A DNA stretch of 64,000 nt from a virus: positions 291,875 through 355,874 of IMG/VR virus record IMGVR_UViG_3300047476_002078; one strand, 5' to 3'. Under the pieces are notes generated by a model, which did no database searches, had not been told where the DNA came from, and saw only the letters and a list, made by a program, of their open reading frames with translations. Below are positions 43,617 to 51,582 of this stretch, piece by piece. Position 1 is the stretch's first letter. Every line of letters starts with the position of its first letter. The position numbers were made by a program, and so were the translations under genes.

Positions 43617-46600
43617 GTACACTAAATACACCAAATATAACATTCCCTACTTCTGAGCCTTCCTTCAGTACGAATATTCAGAATATAACAATTTCAGGAA
43701 CTTATGAAATAGGGATTGATTCAATTATTGTCAATCAATCAAGCGGTGGAGTTACTCTTAATGGATTTGGAGGGTGGAGCTATTCTGCCAATCTCTTAGA
43801 AGGTGAAAATAAGTTTGTTGTTCAAGCCGTAAAAGGTACTGCTTTTAGTGGAGCGGATTTTTTAGCTGTCATTTACGACCCTAATTTGATTACAGATTTT
43901 GAAGATATTGTCCCTAACGGGATAAAAATAAGACAACAAAGAGATAGCATCAAAATTAGCGTTCCTGCATCTCAAAACGCAGACTTTATAGGGTTCAATT
44001 TTTATGGGGCTGAAGACATAGGCGGTGGCTCTATAGGATTTACTCTTTTAAATCAATCTCCTGTTAATACTGTTGATTATTTTGAAGACAATAAAACCAC
44101 TCTAAATGAAGAAGTCACTCAAGTAGGAAACATTGTTACTACCGTCACACAACAAAAAGTAGAAAGAATAAGTTACATATCCTATACACATAATAGGCAA
44201 ACACAACCTTTAGGGATAAAACCGATAACTGAAAAAAATCATTACGTCGTTACAAGCGTTTTCTTTGACCCTATAAATAAACAGTTGGTTGAATCAGCTT
44301 ATAGTGAAGAATTAGCTGCTAAACCTGTTGTGATAGACACTCAGATAAAGCAAATAGATCAAAGGACTGAAGGGGATTTTAGAGTTTCTATAATTGACCA
44401 AATATTACAAGCTGATTCCACTTTAGATGTAAAACCGGGAACAGTTCTCAGGGACACTTTTGTTGACCCCGCATCTACACTTTTTTCTCGTATGTTTACA
44501 ATTTTAAGGTTCATGAATACGGCACAATCTTTTTCAACTTTGCTGTCTTTTGATGACCCAGATAGTACAGGTTCTTCGGCTCCTGTTTTAACAACTCCTG
44601 AAAAAAATTCTCTTAGACAAGCTATTTTAATTCCAGAAGATCAAGCATCTTTAGTTCAAGATTTAATTGATGCTGCTTTTGACAAATTAGCGAGCAATGT
44701 TAATAAAACTAGATTACCTGCGAGTCAAGCAACTGGAGAAATAACTGTTTACACCAAAAGAGTTCCAGAAAAAGATAGTATTGTTCAAGCTGGGGCAATA
44801 TGTGAAACATTACCAGATAATATAAATAGAGTTCCTTCAATACGTTTTGAAGTTCTTTCAGGATTTACGTTGAGGCTGTCTGAGTTATCAAGATACTATA
44901 ATCCTACGACTCAAAGGTATGAGTTCAAATTAAATATAAGAGCTTTAGATTCAGGAGATTTAGGTAATGTTGATGCAGGTAAAATAGTAACAGCCGTTAG
45001 TGGCTTCGATTCAATTTTTGGGATAATTAATTCTGTTCCTACTGAGTTCGGTCAAGACAGAGAATCTAACAGTTCGTTAGCAACCAGATCGTTACTAGCT
45101 TTTTTATCAGTTGATTCTGGAACCGAGGCTGGATATTTTTCAAACACTATAGGCATCAAAGGTGTTACAAGAGCCAAGATTATTAAGGCAAAAGACCCAT
45201 TAATGCAGAGAGATTTAGACCCTCTGAGAGAAATTCACACTTATGGAAAAGTGGATATTTATGTTCAAGGTATTCAAAATAGAACGGTAACAGAATCTTT
45301 TGGGTTTTCTTATAGAAAAATTCAAAATGAGCTATTTTACATTCAATCCAGACCTTTTATGCAGTTTAGAGCTACGAACTCTGACGTTTCACCCGAATAT
45401 CCTATTTTCCAAGTTATTGAAGTAAGAAATGTTACTAAAAACAATGTTTATGATTTAACAAATCTAACAATATCAAATGATGGTAATTTAATAGATTTAG
45501 ATGAATCTTTAGAAACAAATCAATTGATTGGTTTATCTATTACAGACGTGATTAGAGTAACGTACATCTACAGAAAATCAGATAATGTTAGATTTTTAAC
45601 ACAACCTGTAGAGAAAATTCTAAGCGTTACAGGTAGTAAATCAGGAGAACTATCTTCAGAAAATTACACCTTAATAAGACAAGATGACCCGTTATTACTT
45701 GGTAGATCGACTTCGGCTAGAGACGAAATAAGATTTAATTTTGCAAATGGTCTTCCTAACGCACAAAAAGAGGTGATCGCAGGAGAACCTTTAGTTTTGG
45801 TAGGTATTTTTCCTCAAGCGTTGAGTCAAGTAGATGTAGATTTAACAACTCTTGAAGTTAAAGACGTATCAAATGTTTTATACGTTTTGAACTTAGACTA
45901 TGAGATTATTCCGGGCGATAATAGAACCCCTCCTCAAATAAAAAGAACTAATAATGGAAATATTCCAGACGGTTCGATTGTTTATCTTTCTTATGAAGCT
46001 GGAGAAATCATGACTGTTGAATATCAAGTAAATGATATTTTAACAGAGGTTCAAGAAGTTATTGATGAGATGAGACATTTGACGGCAGATGTTGTTATAA
46101 AAGCTGCCCAACCTACATTCATAGATATGGATATTACTGTTGTTCTTGAAAGCGGTGCAGATACTATACGTGTAGATAGAAATATTAGAACTAATATTGG
46201 AAATTTTTTAGCAAACACTAAGTTAGGTCAAAACATTTATCAATCAGACATTATAAGTATTATGGAAAACACTAATGGCGTTGATTATGTCGTCGTTCCT
46301 GCTTCAAAAATGGTAAAAACTGACGGAACCCAAGTTATTAGAGAAGTTTTAGCTAATCCTCAATTTGAAATTTATCAAGTAGGTTCAGTAACTTCATATA
46401 GAAGTATCCAAAAATTAGCATCAAAGACGCTTGAGAACGGCGGACCTGAAAACGAATTTAGGGGAATTTTTGAAAACGACTTTTTATTAAATATGAAACA
46501 AACTGACGTAGAAGTTTCTAATGAAGCTGGTTCAGGTTACATTTCATCGGATGGGACTATCATAGTCTCTACTAGAAACGGAAATAACCCAAATCTCAAT

Positions 46601-46732
46601 AAATACACAGTAACATATCTGGCTATTGGTGAGACTGGAGCAAAAGACATTATTTTGTCTTCTGTAGAATACGGTCAAATAGGAACTTTAAATATAACTT
46701 ATGCTAATAACGGCTTAACAATTTCAGGGTAA
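43613..46732 (+). CDS. Baseplate J-like protein (gp6/gp47 type)
   Basis: 1039 residues, much longer than P2 J (~300) or Mu gp47 (~360). Residues 1-75 look like an Ig-like module (NITISGTYEIGIDSIIV ... EGENKFVVQAVKG). The J core is visible near residues 420-550: GDLGNVDAGKIV, then R-E-S-N-S-S-L-A-T-R-S-L-L, GTEAGYFSNT and GVTRAKII. The J C-terminal domain is near 830-920 (IDMDITVVLESGADTIRV ... TKLGQNIYQSDIISIMENTNGV). Inserted beta domains resemble those of the sheath. It forms the periphery of the baseplate wedge. Overlaps the previous gene by 4 bases. Confidence 0.8.
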   Translation: MSTLNTPNITFPTSEPSFSTNIQNITISGTYEIGIDSIIVNQSSGGVTLNGFGGWSYSANLLEGENKFVVQAVKGTAFSGADFLAVIYDPNLITDFEDIVPNGIKIRQQRDSIKISVPASQNADFIGFNFYGAEDIGGGSIGFTLLNQSPVNTVDYFEDNKTTLNEEVTQVGNIVTTVTQQKVERISYISYTHNRQTQPLGIKPITEKNHYVVTSVFFDPINKQLVESAYSEELAAKPVVIDTQIKQIDQRTEGDFRVSIIDQILQADSTLDVKPGTVLRDTFVDPASTLFSRMFTILRFMNTAQSFSTLLSFDDPDSTGSSAPVLTTPEKNSLRQAILIPEDQASLVQDLIDAAFDKLASNVNKTRLPASQATGEITVYTKRVPEKDSIVQAGAICETLPDNINRVPSIRFEVLSGFTLRLSELSRYYNPTTQRYEFKLNIRALDSGDLGNVDAGKIVTAVSGFDSIFGIINSVPTEFGQDRESNSSLATRSLLAFLSVDSGTEAGYFSNTIGIKGVTRAKIIKAKDPLMQRDLDPLREIHTYGKVDIYVQGIQNRTVTESFGFSYRKIQNELFYIQSRPFMQFRATNSDVSPEYPIFQVIEVRNVTKNNVYDLTNLTISNDGNLIDLDESLETNQLIGLSITDVIRVTYIYRKSDNVRFLTQPVEKILSVTGSKSGELSSENYTLIRQDDPLLLGRSTSARDEIRFNFANGLPNAQKEVIAGEPLVLVGIFPQALSQVDVDLTTLEVKDVSNVLYVLNLDYEIIPGDNRTPPQIKRTNNGNIPDGSIVYLSYEAGEIMTVEYQVNDILTEVQEVIDEMRHLTADVVIKAAQPTFIDMDITVVLESGADTIRVDRNIRTNIGNFLANTKLGQNIYQSDIISIMENTNGVDYVVVPASKMVKTDGTQVIREVLANPQFEIYQVGSVTSYRSIQKLASKTLENGGPENEFRGIFENDFLLNMKQTDVEVSNEAGSGYISSDGTIIVSTRNGNNPNLNKYTVTYLAIGETGAKDIILSSVEYGQIGTLNITYANNGLTISG

Positions 46733-46735
46733 GTA

Positions 46736-49700
46736 ATGGGTTTTTACAATAATAAAGGTGTCGAAGATTCAAAGCTTACTAGACAAATAATTGTTGAAAA
46801 AGCTAATTTAATGTTAAACTCATTGTTATCTACAATGGGTTCAACTTATGTTTCATCGAACTCCTTTTCTGTTTTTGCAGTTCAATTAAAATCACTTTGC
46901 TTTGAGGCTGCTAGAGTTATTACTAATGCCGAAGACGTTTACAATGATTTAATTTTTACAACGACTCGTCCAGAATTTTTATATCAAAATTTAGAATCTT
47001 ATTTATTTTTTAATCAAGCGTTTCCTTTTGCAAATAAAGATGACGTAGCAGTTAAAAATTTCTTGTTAGCTTTAATTAAAGCTTATTTTAATGGAGCTAC
47101 TAAGCGTTCTATTATTGCTGCCTTAGAGTTAGCCTCAGAAAATCAAGCAAGAGTAGAATTAGAAGAATTATTCCTTGGTGGAAGAGAAGCAGAAGGGATA
47201 ACGGATACAATTCCTTTGTCTCATACATTTTTAGTATCTATTTTTGTTGAAAATTCGAGCCTAGATGTAGTCCAACTTCAGTCATCTATAAATTTTTTAA
47301 CTGATTTAATTAAACCTGCTCACACCGCTTTGAATACAAGATTTGTGTTTCAAGAAGATTCTCAAGGATGGGGTGGAGCTTGTATATTTGTAATAGACCC
47401 TGTTACAAATTTGCCTTTGATTACTCCAGATGGTTTTGAAGTAACTCAAAAGACAAAAGATACTCAAATCTGTGACGTTTTCAATATAAAAATATTTAAT
47501 TACGGTTACGAAGATTTGAGGGACAATTGTTTTTCTTCTACAGAGAAAAATATTGTAAATGAGCCTGCCTTTATAGTAGATCAAAACACCTTACATACTA
47601 GATTTGGTCCACTTGGAAACGGTTCAAATGGACTTTTAGAAAGTGTAAATCAAGTAACTGTTCTAATTAACGGTTCCCCTGTTATTGTGGAATCTGTTAA
47701 TGCTTTGAAGGGTATAATAAAAACATTAGACTCTATTCCTGAAGGTGCTTCAGTTTCAGTATCTTATACATATTTAAGAAGACACTTTGAATATTTTACC
47801 CTTAACAATCCAAATACTGTTTTATCTCAATTTGACCCATATAACGATACTCTTCCGACATTCAGATATTCTTCTGTTATATGGTCGCCTACAATTGAAA
47901 TTCCGGACAAAACTCCAGTAAATTGCGACTACAGATATTCTGGCTATGATGGATTAAATTCATCTCTTCTAAACGACATTTCAACTTTAGCTTTTAATAG
48001 ATTGGGGACAGCACGGGATAAACTAAACGATTACACTGTTTTTAAATCTGACAAATATGATGAACAACCTATTTATAATTTGAACTACGGTGTTCCTATA
48101 TTTGTTTTAAAACAAGAAAAGACTTTAATTAACCCAGACGATAGTAGATCAGTTTTTAAATTAAATGACCCTTTCAGTAAACTTAATAGTTTAATTTACA
48201 ATATTGTTGGTGGAACAACGGCTCACCAAGTATCAAGTAACGGAACTCGTAAAATTTATGCTGATTTAGAAATAGAAGCTACTTGCTATGGAACTGTTAC
48301 AGATAGGTTGAAACCTATGTGTGAAGACGGGCTGGATTTATTTTTTGATTTTGCTAATAATTCTAGTCAAGAATCATATTCGGGAATCAAGCCAAGCGTT
48401 GATGAAATATTATCGACAAACAACACAGGTTTTGTACTTAATAGATTCGTTCTTTATGTTCCCAGAACTGGTTTTGATGTAAGTTATTCGAGAATAGATT
48501 TGCATGATACGCAAGTGGAAGAACCTGTAGAAAAATTCGTAGAAACTCCATCTGGTTTTCACCAAATGATAAATTGGTTGGAGCTTGATTATCAAACTAA
48601 AGTAGATAGATATTTTCACACAAATGAAAATGTTCTGAATGAAAATTCTCCAGAATCGTATTTACCTCCATTTCCGAAATTTGAGGTAGAGGACGAATAC
48701 CGACTTGATTACACATTAAATGATTTTGATGATTTTTTCGTTGCTAGATTTTGTTTAAATGACAAAAGATCAAATTTGAATTCTACAAACGGTCATAGCA
48801 TTATAAGAAGCCGCCCCGGAACAACATGTGATTCATACATATCAGATTACTTAGCTTATTTTGAATACATTAGAGATTTTGAACAAACTTTATTTGAAGT
48901 TTTTGACCCTCCTGAAGAAAGCCTCGTTCAGTTAGGTTATGGTCTTTTTGCATTAGAAGAACCTGTAAGTGCTTTCAATGATATTTTATCTTTTAATATT
49001 AATATTCTGGATAATAAAGAACTTTTTCCTGTAAGTGGCGTACTAGATCAACTTAATGTAGGTCTTAATGATTTAGATAATTATAACACTACTGGAAATA
49101 TAACTGACACAACAAGCACGGCTATTTCGGGAAGATTTGCAGACGGTTTTATACACGGGCATGTGGTATTATTCCCTTACTTCCTAGCAAGTTTCGCACC
49201 TATTTACGATATGATCGCCCCATCTGGATACAGTATCGCAATGGGTCAGAGCGGAGGATTCAATGAAAATGTACCACAGCCTGACGAAGACTACGTAAAA
49301 GAAGATTTGATAACAACAATTGTAAATTTTGAAGACGGGTTTATTCGAGGGGATGTAGTTCTTTATCCTTACTTCCTAGCAAGTTTCGCACCGATTTTTG
49401 CCATGATTGCCCCTTCTGGTTACGGAATAAACATGGGTCAAGGTGGAGGATTATCAGAAGTATTCCCTCCAATCCAAGATTTATATTTAAACAATTTAAA
49501 CCCTGTATTCTTAGAGAAAATACCTAAAATAATTGAAGACTTAAAACAAATGAAAATGGGCGATGGGGAAATTACAACAACTTATAATACTTCGGACGCT
49601 GAACTGAATACTTTAGACTACTTAGCCACTAAATTTGATTTAACTAATTCTGGATACAATTTTGCTGAAATATCAGAAAAGTTAAGAGAATTTGATGAAA

Positions 49701-49771
49701 ATGGAAATGATTTCGATGAGTGGTTTGAGCCGAGCGGAAATTTAAGTGATAATTTTTCGCTCATTAGTTAA
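46736..49771 (+). CDS. Large baseplate wedge / tail protein after J
   Basis: 1011 residues. The N-terminal ~200 residues are helical with a P2 gpI-like tone (RPEFLYQNLESYLFFNQAFPF ... LIKAYFNGATKRSIIAALELAS), which fits the J-then-I order of contractile tails. Residues ~300-345 are a beta module (VTVLINGSPVIVESVNALKG ... GASVSVSYTYLRR) of the sheath type. Near residues 800-905 a ~64-residue unit containing PYFLASFAPI and MIAPSGY is duplicated. Likely a wedge protein that holds fibres. Starts three bases after the J stop. Confidence 0.6.
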   Translation: MGFYNNKGVEDSKLTRQIIVEKANLMLNSLLSTMGSTYVSSNSFSVFAVQLKSLCFEAARVITNAEDVYNDLIFTTTRPEFLYQNLESYLFFNQAFPFANKDDVAVKNFLLALIKAYFNGATKRSIIAALELASENQARVELEELFLGGREAEGITDTIPLSHTFLVSIFVENSSLDVVQLQSSINFLTDLIKPAHTALNTRFVFQEDSQGWGGACIFVIDPVTNLPLITPDGFEVTQKTKDTQICDVFNIKIFNYGYEDLRDNCFSSTEKNIVNEPAFIVDQNTLHTRFGPLGNGSNGLLESVNQVTVLINGSPVIVESVNALKGIIKTLDSIPEGASVSVSYTYLRRHFEYFTLNNPNTVLSQFDPYNDTLPTFRYSSVIWSPTIEIPDKTPVNCDYRYSGYDGLNSSLLNDISTLAFNRLGTARDKLNDYTVFKSDKYDEQPIYNLNYGVPIFVLKQEKTLINPDDSRSVFKLNDPFSKLNSLIYNIVGGTTAHQVSSNGTRKIYADLEIEATCYGTVTDRLKPMCEDGLDLFFDFANNSSQESYSGIKPSVDEILSTNNTGFVLNRFVLYVPRTGFDVSYSRIDLHDTQVEEPVEKFVETPSGFHQMINWLELDYQTKVDRYFHTNENVLNENSPESYLPPFPKFEVEDEYRLDYTLNDFDDFFVARFCLNDKRSNLNSTNGHSIIRSRPGTTCDSYISDYLAYFEYIRDFEQTLFEVFDPPEESLVQLGYGLFALEEPVSAFNDILSFNINILDNKELFPVSGVLDQLNVGLNDLDNYNTTGNITDTTSTAISGRFADGFIHGHVVLFPYFLASFAPIYDMIAPSGYSIAMGQSGGFNENVPQPDEDYVKEDLITTIVNFEDGFIRGDVVLYPYFLASFAPIFAMIAPSGYGINMGQGGGLSEVFPPIQDLYLNNLNPVFLEKIPKIIEDLKQMKMGDGEITTTYNTSDAELNTLDYLATKFDLTNSGYNFAEISEKLREFDENGNDFDEWFEPSGNLSDNFSLIS
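49175..49392 (+). repeat. Recent in-frame duplication near the 3' end of the wedge gene
   Basis: A 26-base stretch (CCTTACTTCCTAGCAAGTTT...) is identical at 49175-49200 and 49367-49392, exactly 192 bases apart. The encoded unit includes VVL-F/Y-PYFLASFAPI-Y/F and MIAPSGY-S/G-I in both copies. DNA identity only in part of the unit indicates duplication followed by drift. Confidence 0.85.
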
Positions 49772-49779
49772 TACTTTAA

Positions 49780-49785
49780 TATAAT
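49780..49785 (+). promoter_or_regulatory. Possible -10 box (TATAAT) before the next tail gene
   Basis: TATAAT in the 37-base gap before the gene at 49809, in the context AATATAATTA, which also occurs in the promoter of the collagen-like gene. No -35 is visible at normal spacing. Confidence 0.3.
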
Positions 49786-49808
49786 TACCTAAATGGGAGA
49801 GTTTTAAT

Positions 49809-50387
49809 ATGAAACCTATGGAACAAAAATTTAATTTACCGACTGAATCTAGTCAAACAGGATTTGGAATGAAAGAAGTAGAAAAAGCCAGATTTGGTCT
49901 TGAAGGTCACTTATTTGCGACTTTAAATTACAATGATGGGCGAGTTGAGCAAAGAGACTTAGGAAAAAATATCATTACAAACGCTGCTTCTGTTCTGTTA
50001 GCTCGTTTGATGAAAGACAACACTGAACCAGCACACGGAGCTTTTGCTCTTGCAGTTGGATTAGGTGGAGGCGGTTGGGACGTATTAAATCCACCTCCTG
50101 CAACAGCCGCTCAAACTCAGCTTAACAATGAATTGACTAGAAAAACTTTCCAAAGTGTAAATTTCATTAGTGGTTTAAATGTTTCAGCTACTCCTACCAA
50201 TGTTATTGATCTTACTACCTTCTTCAACGAGTCTGAAGCTGTAGGTTCTCTTCTTGAGATGGGTCTAGTTGGAGGAGATGCGACACTTACTCCTAATACA
50301 GGAACTTTGATTAACTACCGAACATTCCCTGTAATCAATAAGCCAAACACGGCAACACTCACAATTACTTGGCGATTAACTTTCTAA
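49809..50387 (+). CDS. Tail-associated virion protein
   Basis: 192 residues, GGGAGAG upstream. The segment GRVEQRDLGKNIITNAASVLLARLM, followed by a Gly-rich loop and a final domain LLEMGLVGGD ... NTATLTITWRLTF, is the layout of a frequent phage tail or baseplate-associated protein. In that layout an N-terminal attachment helix leads to a beta domain with a conserved W-x-I/L-x-F end. It closes the baseplate gene series and has its own terminator. The exact role (tail tip, fibre connector) is not known. Confidence 0.55.
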   Translation: MKPMEQKFNLPTESSQTGFGMKEVEKARFGLEGHLFATLNYNDGRVEQRDLGKNIITNAASVLLARLMKDNTEPAHGAFALAVGLGGGGWDVLNPPPATAAQTQLNNELTRKTFQSVNFISGLNVSATPTNVIDLTTFFNESEAVGSLLEMGLVGGDATLTPNTGTLINYRTFPVINKPNTATLTITWRLTF

Positions 50388-50395
50388 TTTAAAAC

Positions 50396-50430
50396 AGTAC
50401 GCATCGAAATATCTTTGATGCGTACTTTAT
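50396..50430 (+). terminator. Rho-independent terminator
   Basis: AGTACGCATC (50396-50405) pairs with GATGCGTACT (50417-50426), extendable by GAA/TTT inside, followed by TTTAT. It separates the baseplate genes from the next small genes. Confidence 0.75.
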
Positions 50431-50437
50431 AAACATT

Positions 50438-51031
50438 ATGCAAAATTTAAAAGAACAAATCATTCACCTTCAACACAAGTTAGCCAGCATATCTCGTGGG
50501 GAGAGTGTTGAAGTAGGCTCAATAAGAATTCACCGTTATGATAGAGACGTTGCTGTTTGGGATTTAACAAACGCAGGCAAACGTGGAAAGATGGTAGATA
50601 GCTTCGTGCTTTATGATCTAAACAGATCAAATAATGAATTAGATTTGATGGAAGAATTAGAAAAAGCTAACTCTTTTGAGTCTGCGTTAAAAATTGCAAA
50701 AAAATACTTAGAGAAAGATGACAACATTAAGCTTTATGAAAGAAAGCATAAAGGTATTGAAATTTCACCGGCAGGTTTCAAACCAATCTCTATTCAAGGT
50801 AAAGATGTTTTTATTCAAGCTGATTACGACTCTTTCAGAGTGAGAGATCGTTCTGATATAAATGAAGAAACTTGTATTCCTGCCATTAAGGGTGGAAAAG
50901 CTGACATTAAAGTTTTTTATCGCTGGGTTAAAGACAATCAAGCAAAAATAAAAAATATGAACTTTAATGAAATTGTATCTGCAATGAGAGACGAAGGGAT
51001 TAAATATCACCGTTATTGTGCATTGGATTAA
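50438..51031 (+). CDS. Hypothetical protein
   Basis: 197 residues starting shortly after a terminator; no clear ribosome site. The N-terminal helix LKEQIIHLQHKLASISRGE is followed by a beta/alpha domain with IRIHRYDRDVAVWDLTNAGK and a Lys-rich helical part. The C-terminus (KYHRYCALD) is aromatic. Not recognised. It may form a unit with the next two small genes, which are spaced by three bases or overlap. Confidence 0.55.
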   Translation: MQNLKEQIIHLQHKLASISRGESVEVGSIRIHRYDRDVAVWDLTNAGKRGKMVDSFVLYDLNRSNNELDLMEELEKANSFESALKIAKKYLEKDDNIKLYERKHKGIEISPAGFKPISIQGKDVFIQADYDSFRVRDRSDINEETCIPAIKGGKADIKVFYRWVKDNQAKIKNMNFNEIVSAMRDEGIKYHRYCALD

Positions 51032-51034
51032 ATT

Positions 51035-51421
51035 ATGAAAAAGATCAAAGAAAAAATAGCAGAGTTAGAGAAAAAATTAGCCATTTCTTATGAAGAATAT
51101 AAGAAAGAGCACCCTAAGACAAAGAAGACAAAAAGCGACCCTATGTTCCAAGGTCATAATAAAAAAATGACTCTTAACGATGATTCAAATGTTTATAGTC
51201 TAAAAAAGTGGTTTTCTAAGGGCTTCAATGAAGGCTTTGGAGATGGTAAATTTCACTTCATGGGCGAGCCTAAAAAGAATCCTTCAGATGGTTCTTTAGA
51301 AGTTGCTATTGATTTGGGTGGCTCCAGTAAGATTAAAGCTTTAAATTCTTTAAAAAAAGAAGTCGGAAATAATTACGAAGTTTCCTATGACAACCAAAAA
51401 ATTAAAATTACCAAAAAGTGA
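51035..51421 (+). CDS. Hypothetical small protein
   Basis: 128 residues. The leader MKKIKEKIAELEKKLAIS is a short helix like that of the previous protein. A Lys-rich linker leads to a small beta-rich C-terminal domain (GSLEVAIDLGGSSKIKALNSL ... YEVSYDNQKIKITKK). It is not recognised. The stop overlaps a following GTG. Confidence 0.55.
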   Translation: MKKIKEKIAELEKKLAISYEEYKKEHPKTKKTKSDPMFQGHNKKMTLNDDSNVYSLKKWFSKGFNEGFGDGKFHFMGEPKKNPSDGSLEVAIDLGGSSKIKALNSLKKEVGNNYEVSYDNQKIKITKK

Positions 51422-51582
51422 TTATTTGGATTCTTTACTTCGTTATTGAGAATAATAATACCATAGATTACCCATATCATTTTGCTTTCAGAGAAACTTG
51501 CGAAAAATTCGGCAAAGATAATAAAAAAATTTTTAAAGCTGCAAAATATAGATGTGTTAAAGAGATCATTGAATCTCAGTAA
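51418..51582 (+). CDS. Possible 54-residue protein
   Basis: GTG overlaps the previous stop (GTGA). The frame is open for 54 codons (begins MIIWILYFVIENNNTI) and runs 17 bases into the 3' end of the convergent glycosyltransferase gene. A hydrophobic start is followed by a charged helical half with two cysteines. No ribosome site is visible, so translation would depend on coupling. It occupies the only otherwise empty space in this stretch. Real or chance cannot be decided here. Confidence 0.4.
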   Translation: MIIWILYFVIENNNTIDYPYHFAFRETCEKFGKDNKKIFKAAKYRCVKEIIESQ

